From NCBI GenBank assembly GCA_050303435.1, contig JBNLBT010000036.1:1-29161 (forward strand): 29,161 bases of DNA, read 5' to 3'. The notes beneath the pieces are model-generated. The model saw only the letters and a program-made list of their open reading frames with translations, was not told where the DNA came from and did not search any database. Within the stretch, counting starts at the first letter, position 1. The number at the start of each line of letters is the position of its first letter. Made by a program: the position numbers and the translations under genes. Positions 14,714 through 22,971 of the stretch are shown here, in pieces. Source of the DNA: JBNLBT01 sp050303435 (GTDB taxonomy: Bacteria > Pseudomonadota > Gammaproteobacteria > Xanthomonadales > Marinicellaceae).

Positions 14714-16741
14714 ATGAAATACTCGCACAAACGCGTACGCATCAGGGAAGCGCTGGAACAGCGCAGTCGCAAGAAAAACAATTCGCCCGAATCGGGGCGT
14801 CGGCGCCAGCATCAGGGGCTGGGTCTGAACTGGAAGGACGCGGTGATCTTCTCACTCGCGCTGTTTTATCTGTCGCTGTACCAGATCAACGCGCATGCAC
14901 AGACCGCGATTGATTTCAATGACATCGACAGCGGCATGCTGCTGCGCTTTGATCCGAGCAACGGTGAATACGCCTTCATTGAAATGACCGGCGTGGAATA
15001 CCGTGTGGACATCGCCGGGATGATCGCCTCGGTGACGGTGCGCCAGCGCTTTATCAACAACACCGGTGAATGGATCAATCAGGGCGTGTACGCCCACCCA
15101 TTGGCCGACCGCTCGGCCGTCTATGCGCTGGAAATGACCGTGGGTGAGCGAGTCATTGTCGGTGAAATCCATGAAAAGGTCGAAGCCGAACGCATTTATA
15201 GAACCGCGGTGGCCTCAGGCCAGACCGCCACCCTGGTGAAACAATACCGGCCCAATCTGTTCACCACCGACGTGGCCAACATCCCGCCGGGCGAAGAGGT
15301 GACTGTGGAGATCGCCTATCAACAGAGCCTGCGCTACGACGCGGGTCATCTGGAGTTGCGCATTCCCATGAGCATCAAGGCGCGCTATCTGCCACCGGGC
15401 AGCGAGGCCGATGTGCCGGGCAGCACCATTCAGGCGGCACGTGAACGACGCATTGAAGTGAACCTGGACGCCGGATTTGCGCTGGAATCCCTGCGCTCGC
15501 TGTACCATGAAGTGGACATCGAATCGAAAGGCGCTTTGCACCGCGTGGCCTTGCTGGATGATACCCTGCTGGACGCACACGATTTTGTCTTGCGCTGGAG
15601 TCCCTTGCGCGGCGCCCTGCCGCAGGCCGCGTTGTTCACGGAATACCACGACAACGCCGAATACGCCCTGCTGATGGTGCTGCCACCCGAAGAAAAACAA
15701 CAGCAGATCACGCAAGCACGCAACATCACCTACATCATCGACACTTCCGGTTCCATGCAGGGCATGGCGCTGAACCAGGCCAAGGACGCGCTGCTGTACG
15801 CCCTCTCAGAGCTGGATGCAGAAACGCATTTCAATGTGATTGAATTCAATTCAAACGCCCGCGCGCTGTTCCGCGCGTCGCAACCGGCCACACCGGAAAA
15901 AGTGGCGCTGGCGCTGGATTTCGTCACCGCGCTGGTGTCCACCGGCGGCACGCAGATGGCGCCGGCCCTGAATCTGGCCATGCAGCAGGAGAACCGCGTG
16001 TCCGGACGGCTCAATCAAATCATTTTCATCACCGACGGCTCGGTGGGCAACGAAGCGGATATTTTCAACCAGATCGCCACGGACATTGGCGACGCGCGTC
16101 TGTTCACTGTGGCCATTGGGCAGGCGCCGAACAATTATTTCATGCGCAAGGCAGCAATGTTCGGGCGCGGCACCTACACACACATCGGCGAGTTGCGTGA
16201 GGTGGATCAGTCGATGCGCACGCTGTTCGACAAAATCGCCACGCCCACCCTCACCGACGTGGCGGTGGACTGGCCGATTGAAGTTGAACAATCGCCCAGC
16301 ACACTCAGCGATCTGTACGCCGATGAGCCGATCGTGATCACCGCGCGCATGCCGGTGTTCATCAAAGATTTTGAAATCAGCGGACTGGTGGGCAATAAAT
16401 CCTGGCAACAGTCGCTGCAGCTGTCGCAGCGCGACGTGCCTGGCGTGGCGCGACTGTGGGCACGCAATCAGGTCGAGGAGTGGACCGATGAAATGATGCT
16501 GGGCGGAGATCGCGGCGTGTTGCGCGATGCCATCATTGATCTGGCCCTGCAACACCGTCTGGTCACCGAGTTCACGGCGCTGGTGGCGGTGGACAAAACC
16601 CCGCGACAGGACAACCCCCGTGACCTGACCGATGCGGCCTATCCGCAAACCGCACTGGGCTGGCGCGCCGGCCTGTTGTGGGGCACGCTGTGTCTGCTGC
16701 TGGGCGGTCTGTTGCGTCGCCGCACGGCCACGCCGTCATGA
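14714..16741 (+). CDS. VIT and von Willebrand A domain protein, class GN sortase target
   Basis: A 675-residue envelope protein of the marine proteobacterial sortase-target family (TIGR03788 as I recall it). The start at 14714 follows a very strong GGAGGAG at 14700-14706. A long basic N-terminus precedes a signal/membrane segment (AVIFSLALFYLSLYQINAHA, residues 43-62). Residues about 68-200 are a VIT domain (VTVRQRFINNTGEWINQGVYAHPL, FTTDVANIPPGEEVTVEIAY). The vWA domain begins near 335 with an intact MIDAS motif D343-TSGS and the later FITDGSVGNE. The C-terminus is a sorting signal: YPQTA at 643-647, a hydrophobic helix (LLWGTLCLLLGGLL) and RRRT. The usual motif is LPxTG/A-like, so the leading Tyr is unusual. 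The stop overlaps the sortase start as ATGA. Confidence 0.94.
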   Translation: MKYSHKRVRIREALEQRSRKKNNSPESGRRRQHQGLGLNWKDAVIFSLALFYLSLYQINAHAQTAIDFNDIDSGMLLRFDPSNGEYAFIEMTGVEYRVDIAGMIASVTVRQRFINNTGEWINQGVYAHPLADRSAVYALEMTVGERVIVGEIHEKVEAERIYRTAVASGQTATLVKQYRPNLFTTDVANIPPGEEVTVEIAYQQSLRYDAGHLELRIPMSIKARYLPPGSEADVPGSTIQAARERRIEVNLDAGFALESLRSLYHEVDIESKGALHRVALLDDTLLDAHDFVLRWSPLRGALPQAALFTEYHDNAEYALLMVLPPEEKQQQITQARNITYIIDTSGSMQGMALNQAKDALLYALSELDAETHFNVIEFNSNARALFRASQPATPEKVALALDFVTALVSTGGTQMAPALNLAMQQENRVSGRLNQIIFITDGSVGNEADIFNQIATDIGDARLFTVAIGQAPNNYFMRKAAMFGRGTYTHIGELREVDQSMRTLFDKIATPTLTDVAVDWPIEVEQSPSTLSDLYADEPIVITARMPVFIKDFEISGLVGNKSWQQSLQLSQRDVPGVARLWARNQVEEWTDEMMLGGDRGVLRDAIIDLALQHRLVTEFTALVAVDKTPRQDNPRDLTDAAYPQTALGWRAGLLWGTLCLLLGGLLRRRTATPS

Positions 16742-17352
16742 GTCGCAGCGCCTCTCTGCGATTTGCCTCGCCGGTGAAACACCGCGCGAGACCATCCATT
16801 CGGCGCGTCCTGATGTGGGCGCTGCTGATGTTGGGTGGCTGGCAGGTGGGATCCTCCGCCTACCTGCTGGCCAAAGCCCATCTGTCGCAATACCTGATCG
16901 CCGAGGCCTGGCAGGCCACATTGGCGGACGGCGAGGCGCACAAGCCGTGGTCGTGGGCAGACACCCACCCGGTGGCGCGGCTTGATTTTCCCCGCCAGGA
17001 CGCAGCCCGCTATGTCCTGGAAGGCGCCAGCGGCCGCAACATGGCCTTCGCGGCCAGTCGCATGCACGCCGGCGGCATGCCCGGGGCGCAGAAAAGCACG
17101 GTGATTTCAGCGCACCGCGACAGCCATTTCTCGGTGTTGCGCGAGCTGGCGCTGGGCGATTTGATTGAAGCGCAGACGCTGGCCGGCACGTTCACCTACC
17201 GGGTCACAGAGTTGCGCGTGGTCGACAGCCGCAGCGAACGTGTTGCGATCCGCACCAGCGACGAGTTGGTGTTGATCACCTGTTACCCGTTCGACGCCTT
17301 GAATGCCGGCGGACCGATGCGTTACCGGGTCACGGCCGCGCGCGTGCAATGA
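16738..17352 (+). CDS. Class GN sortase (marine proteobacterial sortase)
   Basis: A 204-residue membrane-anchored cysteine transpeptidase/protease of the Gram-negative sortase class. The start at 16738 overlaps the target stop (ATGA), which is typical of this two-gene unit. A single N-terminal membrane helix (VLMWALLMLGGWQVGSSAYLL, about 24-44) leaves the catalytic domain in the periplasm. Catalytic residues are recognisable: His126 in VISAHRDSHF, Cys182 in LVLITCYPFDAL (TLxTC-like), and Arg195 in GGPMRYRV. Family members work on one dedicated partner, here surely the VIT/vWA protein. In Gram-negatives there is no thick peptidoglycan target, so the acceptor of the cleaved substrate is unknown. 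Confidence 0.95.
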   Translation: MSRSASLRFASPVKHRARPSIRRVLMWALLMLGGWQVGSSAYLLAKAHLSQYLIAEAWQATLADGEAHKPWSWADTHPVARLDFPRQDAARYVLEGASGRNMAFAASRMHAGGMPGAQKSTVISAHRDSHFSVLRELALGDLIEAQTLAGTFTYRVTELRVVDSRSERVAIRTSDELVLITCYPFDALNAGGPMRYRVTAARVQ

Positions 17353-17382
17353 TGCCGCAAAGCGTGTGTTTTCGGGGGGTTG

Positions 17383-17391
17383 TGATAAAAT
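17383..17391 (+). promoter_or_regulatory. Extended -10 promoter of mnmG
   Basis: TG-A-TAAAAT (TG 17383-17384, hexamer 17386-17391) lies 26 nt before the mnmG start; no good -35, as is common with extended -10 promoters. Confidence 0.55.
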
Positions 17392-17417
17392 AGCGGTTTT
17401 CTTTTCCTGACACGGGC

Positions 17418-19289
17418 ATGAAGTATCAGCAAACGTTTGATGTGATTGTGGTGGGCGGCGGTCACGCCGGCACGGAAGCGGCCCTGGCCGCGGCGCGCAT
17501 GGGTGCGACCACCTTGTTGCTGACACACAACATCGAAACCATCGGCCAGATGAGTTGCAACCCCGCCATCGGCGGCATCGGCAAAGGCCATCTGGTGAAA
17601 GAGATCGACGCCTTGGGCGGCCTGATGGCGCGCGCCACCGATCGCGCCGGCATCCAATGGCGCACCCTGAATTCTCGCAAGGGCGCAGCGGTGCAGGCCA
17701 CGCGCGCGCAGTGCGACCGCGTGCTGTATCGCAATGCGGTGCGCAGCGCGGTTGAAGCGCAGCCCAATTTGCAGCTGTTTCAGCAGGGCGTTGAAGATTT
17801 AATCATTGAAAATGACCGCGTGCGCGGCTGCGTCACGCAAATGGGTCTGGTGTTTCATGCACACACCGTGGTGCTCACGGTGGGCACCTTTCTGGGCGGG
17901 CGCATTCACATCGGTGAAAGCAATTACCAGGGCGGCCGCGCCGGCGACCCACCGGCCACCACACTGGCACTCAAACTGCGCCAGCAACCGTTTCAGGTGG
18001 ATCGCCTGAAAACCGGCACGCCGCCGCGCATCGATGGCAAAAGCGTGGATTTCAGTGTCATGGAAGCGCAGCCGGGCGATCGGCCGATGCCGGTGTTTTC
18101 TTACATCGGTGAAGTCAGTGAGCACCCAGAGCAGGTGAATTGTTACATCACCCACACCAATGAAACCACCCACGAACACATCCGCCAGGGCCTGTCGCGC
18201 TCACCGATGTACAGCGGTGTGATTGAGGGCGTGGGGCCGCGTTACTGTCCTTCGATCGAAGACAAGGTGGTGCGTTTTGCCGACAAAAACTCGCATCAGA
18301 TTTTTGTCGAACCGGAAGGTTTGAACACCCACGAGCTGTATCCCAACGGCATCTCCACCTCGCTGCCGTTTGATGTGCAGCTGAAGCTGGTGCGCTCCAT
18401 TCGCGGATTCGAAAACGCCCACATCACGCGTCCGGGTTACGCCATTGAATACGATTTCTTTGATCCTCGCGGACTGCAGGCATCGCTGCAAACCAAATAC
18501 ATCGAAGGGCTGTTTTTTGCCGGTCAGATCAACGGCACCACCGGTTACGAGGAGGCCGGGGCGCAGGGACTGATCGCCGGACTCAATGCGGCTTTGCAGG
18601 TGGCCGGCCGTCCGGCCTGGACGCCGCAGCGCAATGAAGCCTATGTGGGCGTACTGATCGACGATCTGATCACCCAGGGCACCAGCGAACCGTATCGCAT
18701 GTTCACTTCGCGGGCGGAATACCGTTTGCTGCTGCGCGAAGACAACGCCGATTTCCGGCTCACTGAGAAAGGCCGCGAACTGGGCCTGGTGGACGATGAC
18801 CGCTGGCAGCGCTTCTCACAAAAACGCACCCAGGTGAACGATTCAATGACGCAATTGCAATCCATCTGGCTGTCTCCGGGCAATGCCCTGGGGCAGGAAT
18901 TCATGACCAAAACCGGGCTGGTGCTGAGCAAGGAAACCTCCGCATTCGACCTGTTGCGGCGGCCGGAAGTGAACCTCGGCATGTTGCTGGCGCTGGAAGG
19001 CATTGACTGGGTCAAGCCGCCGCAGGCGGTGCAGCAGCAGATCGAAATCAACACCCTGTATTCCGGCTATCTGGAGCGGCAACAACAGGAAATTGATAAA
19101 GCCCGGGCGCAGCACGACAAAGTCATTCCAACGCCGTTTGACTACAGCGGCGTGAAAGGTTTGAGCGCCGAATTGACCGAAAAACTCAACGCCATACAGC
19201 CGCAAACCATCGGCCAGGCCAGCCGCATTCAGGGCATGACCCCGGCGGCGGTTTCGCTGTTGCTGGTGTGCCTGAAAAAAGCGTCCTGA
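17418..19289 (+). CDS. mnmG: tRNA uridine-5-carboxymethylaminomethyl modification enzyme MnmG (GidA)
   Basis: A 623-residue FAD protein that, with MnmE, installs the (carboxymethyl)aminomethyl group on C5 of wobble U34 in a set of tRNAs. The N-terminal dinucleotide-binding motif is VIVVGGGHAGTEAALAAARMG (9-29). The family blocks SCNPAIGGIGKGHLVKEID (Cys47) and GPRYCPSIEDK (Cys277) fall at exactly the numbering of the two important cysteines of the E. coli enzyme. DRLKTGTPPRIDGKSV and INGTTGYEEAGAQGLIAG are also intact. The C-terminal helical domain that contacts MnmE is full length. It has its own extended -10 promoter. In many gammaproteobacteria rsmG follows; here the next gene is unrelated and convergent. 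Confidence 0.99.
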   Translation: MKYQQTFDVIVVGGGHAGTEAALAAARMGATTLLLTHNIETIGQMSCNPAIGGIGKGHLVKEIDALGGLMARATDRAGIQWRTLNSRKGAAVQATRAQCDRVLYRNAVRSAVEAQPNLQLFQQGVEDLIIENDRVRGCVTQMGLVFHAHTVVLTVGTFLGGRIHIGESNYQGGRAGDPPATTLALKLRQQPFQVDRLKTGTPPRIDGKSVDFSVMEAQPGDRPMPVFSYIGEVSEHPEQVNCYITHTNETTHEHIRQGLSRSPMYSGVIEGVGPRYCPSIEDKVVRFADKNSHQIFVEPEGLNTHELYPNGISTSLPFDVQLKLVRSIRGFENAHITRPGYAIEYDFFDPRGLQASLQTKYIEGLFFAGQINGTTGYEEAGAQGLIAGLNAALQVAGRPAWTPQRNEAYVGVLIDDLITQGTSEPYRMFTSRAEYRLLLREDNADFRLTEKGRELGLVDDDRWQRFSQKRTQVNDSMTQLQSIWLSPGNALGQEFMTKTGLVLSKETSAFDLLRRPEVNLGMLLALEGIDWVKPPQAVQQQIEINTLYSGYLERQQQEIDKARAQHDKVIPTPFDYSGVKGLSAELTEKLNAIQPQTIGQASRIQGMTPAAVSLLLVCLKKAS

Positions 19290-19500
19290 TGTCCCAACCC
19301 TTTTAATACGGTCCAGTCCTGTTTTGGGGGCAGACACACATCGTGACAGCGTTCGCGTGCGATTGATGGGGTGTTTAAGGTCGCATTTGCGCCACGACCC
19401 GTGTGCCACGCCGTTGACGTGTCAATGCACTGCACTCTACTGCACCGCACAACAAGGGGTGTCTACTTAAGGTTCGACCGCTGCAGCGATGCGCATCCGT
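19290..19500. other. Intergenic gap between convergent mnmG and efflux permease genes
   Basis: A 211-nt gap with no credible ORF, no T-tract terminator and no RNA gene I can fold. Small symmetric words occur (TTGACGTGTCAA near 19414-19425, GATGCGCATC at 19488-19497). GGTTCGACC at 19471-19479 resembles a tRNA T-loop but lacks the rest of a tRNA. Confidence 0.5.
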
Positions 19501-20574
19501 TCAATTGGCGCAACAGGCGTCGTCCGCCGGTCGGTTGAAGAAATGCCGGTAACCGCTGTACAGGGCCAGCGCGGTCAAGCCGATGGCTGAAGTCAATTGT
19601 ATCCACAGCGGCATCATTTGGTGCGCGTGACTCAGTTGCGCCAGCACATTCAGATCCAGCAGATCGAAGATCCGGTCCACCGCCCAGCCGCACAGCAACG
19701 CACTGCCGCAGATGCCGAGCACATACAGCCACAGCACGCGACGGCCCATGGTTTGATGGATGACGCCGAGGGTGGCGATGTTGGTGGCTGGACCGGTGAG
19801 CAGGTACACCAGCACCGCGCCCGGTGAAATGCCCGCGGCAATGAAGCCCGCGGCAATCGGCGTCGAGGCGGTGGCGCACACGTACATGGGGATGCCAAGG
19901 ATCAACATGGCCAACATGGCCAGCCAGCCCTGACCCCACTGGTTGAGAAATTCAACCGGCACCCAGGCGCGCATCGCGGCGGCCACCAGCAGGCCGATCA
20001 GCAGCCATTTGATGAGGTTGTCGAACAGATCAGAGAAGGTGTACTTCAGGCCCTCAGCGATGCGTTGCCAAACGCTGGACTGTGGTGTTGCAGCCGGGCT
20101 GTGGTCGTGTTCAGCGTGTGCGTCTGCGCCGCAACAGCCGCCGCCTGTGGCCACCACCTGCGGCTCCGGTCCCTGGGCAAAGCGCAACACCAGCAGACCA
20201 CTCACCAGGGCTGAAAACAGCGCGGCGATGGGCCGGACGATGGCCATCACCGGCCCCAGCAGGGCGTAGGTGATGAACGCAGAATCGGCGCCGGTTTCCG
20301 GCGTGGAAACCAGAAAGGACGTGGTGGCCGAACGCGATGCCCCGGCTTTGCGCAGACCCATGGCGGCCGGAATCACGCCGCAGGAACACAGCGGCAGCGG
20401 CGCCCCAAGCAAGGTGGCTTTGACCACGGCGCCCATGGATTCCTGGCTCAGGTGTTTTTCCAGCAAACGTTGCGGAATCAGGGTTTTGAACACGCCACCG
20501 ATGAGCAGGCCAATCACCAGCCACGGGGCGGCGTCCAGCACCAGCAGGTAAAATTGTTGCATGAATTCAAGCAT
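19501..20574 (-). CDS. SO_0444-family Cu/Zn efflux permease (ArsP_1/DUF318-type)
   Basis: A 357-residue inner-membrane permease with about eight hydrophobic segments in two related halves. The first half contains the family motif GAPLPLCSCGVIPAA (CxC at 63-65), followed by FLVSTPETGADS. The second has MYVCATASTPIAAGFIAAGISPG and LLTGPATNIAT. Between the halves is a metal-binding loop, GGGCCGADAHAEHDH (144-158), with two cysteines and three histidines, and the protein ends DDACCAN. It overlaps the end of the MerR regulator by 8 nt and is co-transcribed with it from the metal-responsive promoter at 21016-21047. The zinc-type regulator suggests Zn(II)/Cd(II)/Pb(II) efflux more than Cu(I). A second in-frame ATG four codons on is an alternative start. 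Confidence 0.9.
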   Translation of the reverse strand: MLEFMQQFYLLVLDAAPWLVIGLLIGGVFKTLIPQRLLEKHLSQESMGAVVKATLLGAPLPLCSCGVIPAAMGLRKAGASRSATTSFLVSTPETGADSAFITYALLGPVMAIVRPIAALFSALVSGLLVLRFAQGPEPQVVATGGGCCGADAHAEHDHSPAATPQSSVWQRIAEGLKYTFSDLFDNLIKWLLIGLLVAAAMRAWVPVEFLNQWGQGWLAMLAMLILGIPMYVCATASTPIAAGFIAAGISPGAVLVYLLTGPATNIATLGVIHQTMGRRVLWLYVLGICGSALLCGWAVDRIFDLLDLNVLAQLSHAHQMMPLWIQLTSAIGLTALALYSGYRHFFNRPADDACCAN

Positions 20575-20971
20575 CGGATTGCTCCAGCGCCGTCAATATG
20601 GAACAGTTTTCGGCGCTTTCAGGTCCGCCGCAACAGCTTTTGTGAATTTGCAGCAGCGTGCTGTGGATGCTGTTCAGGTCATTGATTTTGCGTTCGATTT
20701 CGCTCAGTTTGTCGGCGGTGAATTGCTTGACCTCTTCACAGGTGTGCGCCTCGCTGGTGACTTTGATGGCCAGCAATCGTCGGATTTCATCCAGCTTGAA
20801 ACCTACTTGCTTGGCCTTTTTGATGAACTGGATGCGCAGCACGCTGCCAGCCGGGTAGTCGCGATAGCCGTTGCTGTGACGCTGCACATTGTCCAGCAGC
20901 CCCATGGATTCGTAGTATCTCAGTGTGTCGGCCGGCACTTCTGTGGCGCGGACCAGTTCTCCAATTTTCAT
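20567..20971 (-). CDS. MerR-family metal sensor, ZntR-like
   Basis: A 134-residue dimeric regulator. Residues 1-70 are the winged helix (MKIGELVRATEVPADTLRYYESMGLL, then NGYRDYP and IKKAKQVGFKLDEI). A long dimerisation helix (about 80-110) leads to a metal loop with C78 (HTC), C113-C114 (SCCGG) and C123 (ENC). These match ZntR Cys79/114/115/124 in spacing. The fifth ZntR ligand, His119, aligns with Glu118 here. The family binds its own promoter in apo and metal form and unwinds DNA on metal binding. The gene is first in an operon with the efflux permease, a common self-controlled arrangement. Zinc, cadmium or lead response is expected; copper or silver (CueR) is unlikely with this cysteine pattern. 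Confidence 0.93.
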   Translation of the reverse strand: MKIGELVRATEVPADTLRYYESMGLLDNVQRHSNGYRDYPAGSVLRIQFIKKAKQVGFKLDEIRRLLAIKVTSEAHTCEEVKQFTADKLSEIERKINDLNSIHSTLLQIHKSCCGGPESAENCSILTALEQSDA

Positions 20972-21015
20972 CTGTTCACCTGATCGACGTGCGATGGATG
21001 GTCTTCTCAGTGGAT

Positions 21016-21047
21016 AGTATAAACCCTGAAGTTTGCTCCAGGGTCAA
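21016..21047 (-). promoter_or_regulatory. MerR-type promoter/operator of the regulator-efflux operon
   Basis: On the minus strand TTGACC (21042-21047) and TATACT (21016-21021) are separated by 20 nt, 2-3 nt longer than optimal, as in ZntR-controlled zntA. A 22-bp dyad, ACCCTGGAG-CAAA-CTTCAGGGT (21023-21044), fills the spacer with 8 of 11 symmetric positions. It lies 45 nt before the regulator start. Confidence 0.88.
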
Positions 21048-21103
21048 GGCTTGCATGAAAAATGTTGATCAGACGTGACCGTGCGCGCAATCGATGGCCC
21101 GTT

Positions 21104-22579
21104 TCAGCCGCGCTCGGCGGCAATTTCCCGGCGTCTTTCCTCGGCGGTGATCAGGGGTTCATAGGCGGTGATCAGCGCGGTGATTTCGGCGCGCTGGTAG
21201 TAATCCACCTGCTCAAAGCGCAGCATGGATTTAAGGATTCGCACGGCGCGGTAATTGCGGCCCAGCAAATGTTCTTTGCGTGCCAGCGCTTCGCCGGCGG
21301 GAATTTTTTTCAGCGCGTGCTGATTGGCTTTGGACAACAATTCATAGTAATAGGGGTTGTCCGACTGCAGCACAGTCAGCCCTTTGGCCAGTTCAACCGC
21401 CCGGTCGGCCAGTTCCAGGCGTCCCTGCTTGACGTACAGTTCAATGGCGCTCTCGGCCACCACCGGGTTGTGCAGATAAATTTCAGTCAGTTGATCAAGC
21501 CGGGCTTGTGCGGCCGGCCAGTCAAATTCTGCCAACGCCTCCACACGGGCGATGTCGATGAGCAATTGAATTGACGGCTCAGGCTTGATCTGCTGCAAGG
21601 TGCGGTAAGAGGCTTCAAATTCATTGTCCAGATACATCGCCAGCGCCAGGCCATACAACATGGCGTCGGGGTCGTTGCGGCCACTGGCCAGCGCGTCGCG
21701 GTAGTATTTTTTCAGCCCGGTCAGATTGCGATCGGTCATCACCCGGATGCGTTCCTTGACCAGCGCGTATTCCTTGGACTCGGCCACCGCCTGGTCGGGC
21801 AGCGACTGGATGCGGTTTTTGGCTTCAGAAACGCGGTTCACCGAGAGCGGGTGTGTGCGCACAAATTCCGGCAAGGCGTAACGATCGTCCACGCGGTTTT
21901 TTTGCATCAGTTTGGAGAAGAAACTGGCCATGCCATTGGGGTCCAGCTGGCTTTTGTGCAGCGTCTGAATGCCCACGCGGTCGGCTTCGTATTCGTTGTG
22001 GCGTGTGTAATTGACCGCCAGTTGCTGTTGCAAGGCCGTGGCGCCGATGCCAACCGCCAGGGTGGCGTCGCCCGATGAGCTGTTTTGCGCGGCCGCCAGC
22101 GCCGCCAGGGTGCCCAGCAGGAACGGCAAAGCGGCTTTACTTTGTTTGGCAAAGCGGCGTGAAATGTGGCGTTGCGACACGTGCGCAATCTCGTGCGCCA
22201 GCACCGCCGCCAGTTCACTTTCCGATTCGGTTTCCAGCATCAGGCCGGTGTGCACCACGATCAGTCCGCCGGGGTAGGCTGAAGCGTTGATGCTGCGATC
22301 CGGGACCACGTGGAACTCATATTCAATGCCGGGTTTATCGGAATGTTCCGCCAGGCGATATCCCAGATGGTAAATGTATGAGCTGACCACCGCGTCGTTG
22401 ATGATGTAATTGTACTGATGCATCTGCTGCAGGATGGACTTTTTGTATTCAAGTTCCTGGTTTTCCGACAGCACCTCCTCCGAGGGCGAGCCCAGATCGG
22501 GCAAGGCGTAGGTGTTTTGGGCCTGGGCGGCAAAGCCCAGGGCCAGGGCAAGTGTGGCAATGTACTGACGCATGATCAT
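21104..22579 (-). CDS. bepA: M48-family periplasmic metalloprotease with TPR-like C-terminus, BepA-like
   Basis: A 491-residue periplasmic zinc protease like BepA/YfgC, which proofreads LptD and beta-barrel assembly in the outer membrane. The signal peptide is residues 1-20 (ATLALALGFAAQA, cleavage before QNTYA). The catalytic motif HEIAH is at 129-133, with the third ligand from NEYEADR (196-200). RTHPLS, which carries the regulatory histidine of BepA, follows near residue 245. The C-terminal half (about 280-491) is alpha-helical with TPR-like repeats (DAMLYGLALAMYLDNEFEASY, PYYYELLSKANQHALKK), as in BepA. ATGs at codons 1 and 3 are both possible starts. It is divergent from tusD. Confidence 0.93.
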   Translation of the reverse strand: MIMRQYIATLALALGFAAQAQNTYALPDLGSPSEEVLSENQELEYKKSILQQMHQYNYIINDAVVSSYIYHLGYRLAEHSDKPGIEYEFHVVPDRSINASAYPGGLIVVHTGLMLETESESELAAVLAHEIAHVSQRHISRRFAKQSKAALPFLLGTLAALAAAQNSSSGDATLAVGIGATALQQQLAVNYTRHNEYEADRVGIQTLHKSQLDPNGMASFFSKLMQKNRVDDRYALPEFVRTHPLSVNRVSEAKNRIQSLPDQAVAESKEYALVKERIRVMTDRNLTGLKKYYRDALASGRNDPDAMLYGLALAMYLDNEFEASYRTLQQIKPEPSIQLLIDIARVEALAEFDWPAAQARLDQLTEIYLHNPVVAESAIELYVKQGRLELADRAVELAKGLTVLQSDNPYYYELLSKANQHALKKIPAGEALARKEHLLGRNYRAVRILKSMLRFEQVDYYQRAEITALITAYEPLITAEERRREIAAERG

Positions 22580-22625
22580 GTCTGCTATTTTAAGAAATAG
22601 ACCACAAAAATCACGTTAAATTTCA

Positions 22626-22631
22626 TATAAT
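22626..22631 (+). promoter_or_regulatory. -10 element immediately before tusD
   Basis: A perfect TATAAT ending 7 nt before the GTG start codon at 22639, so the predicted transcript begins at or next to the start codon. The -35 region is AT-rich but not a clear match. Confidence 0.5.
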
Positions 22632-22638
22632 TCGAGCG

Positions 22639-22971
22639 GTGAAATTCGCCCTCATGCTCAACGCCGGCAGCGACTGGCAACGCACCGATGAACGCGCTCG
22701 CTTGCTCATACATTCTTTGTTGGCGGCTGGGCACATCGTGCAGTGCGTGTATTTTTCCGGTCAGTCCGTGCAGGTGTTGATTCCAGACGCGTCGCGTTGG
22801 CGGCGCTGGGCGACGCTCAAAAAAGACATCCCTTCGGGCTTGCTGGTGTGCGCCAGCCAATCCCGGCGCGCCGGTTTGGCTGAAGACGCGCAGGCGCCGG
22901 TGCGGGTGCAGTCTATGACCCCCTGGCTCGAGTGCATGCGCACCGCCGACCGCGTGGTGGAGTTGGTCTGA
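22639..22971 (+). CDS. tusD: Sulfurtransferase subunit TusD (DsrE family)
   Basis: A 110-residue cytoplasmic protein of the DsrE fold. In the TusBCD hexamer, TusD accepts persulfide sulfur from TusA and passes it to TusE for 2-thiolation of wobble uridine. The active cysteine is C71 in GLLVCASQSRRAG, matching TusD Cys78. MKFALMLNAG and VQCVYFSGQSV give the usual N-terminal strands. The GTG start at 22639 is chosen because the N-terminus then aligns with family members. No Shine-Dalgarno is visible, and the only good -10 ends 7 nt upstream, so the message may be leaderless. An internal ATG at codon 6 would remove the first strand. It is the first gene of a tightly overlapping tusDCBE operon. 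Confidence 0.88.
   Translation: MKFALMLNAGSDWQRTDERARLLIHSLLAAGHIVQCVYFSGQSVQVLIPDASRWRRWATLKKDIPSGLLVCASQSRRAGLAEDAQAPVRVQSMTPWLECMRTADRVVELV

Noticed and set aside
19471..19479. GGTTCGACC, matching a tRNA T-loop
   Set aside because: No acceptor, D-arm or anticodon stem can be folded around it, and no CCA-like end follows.
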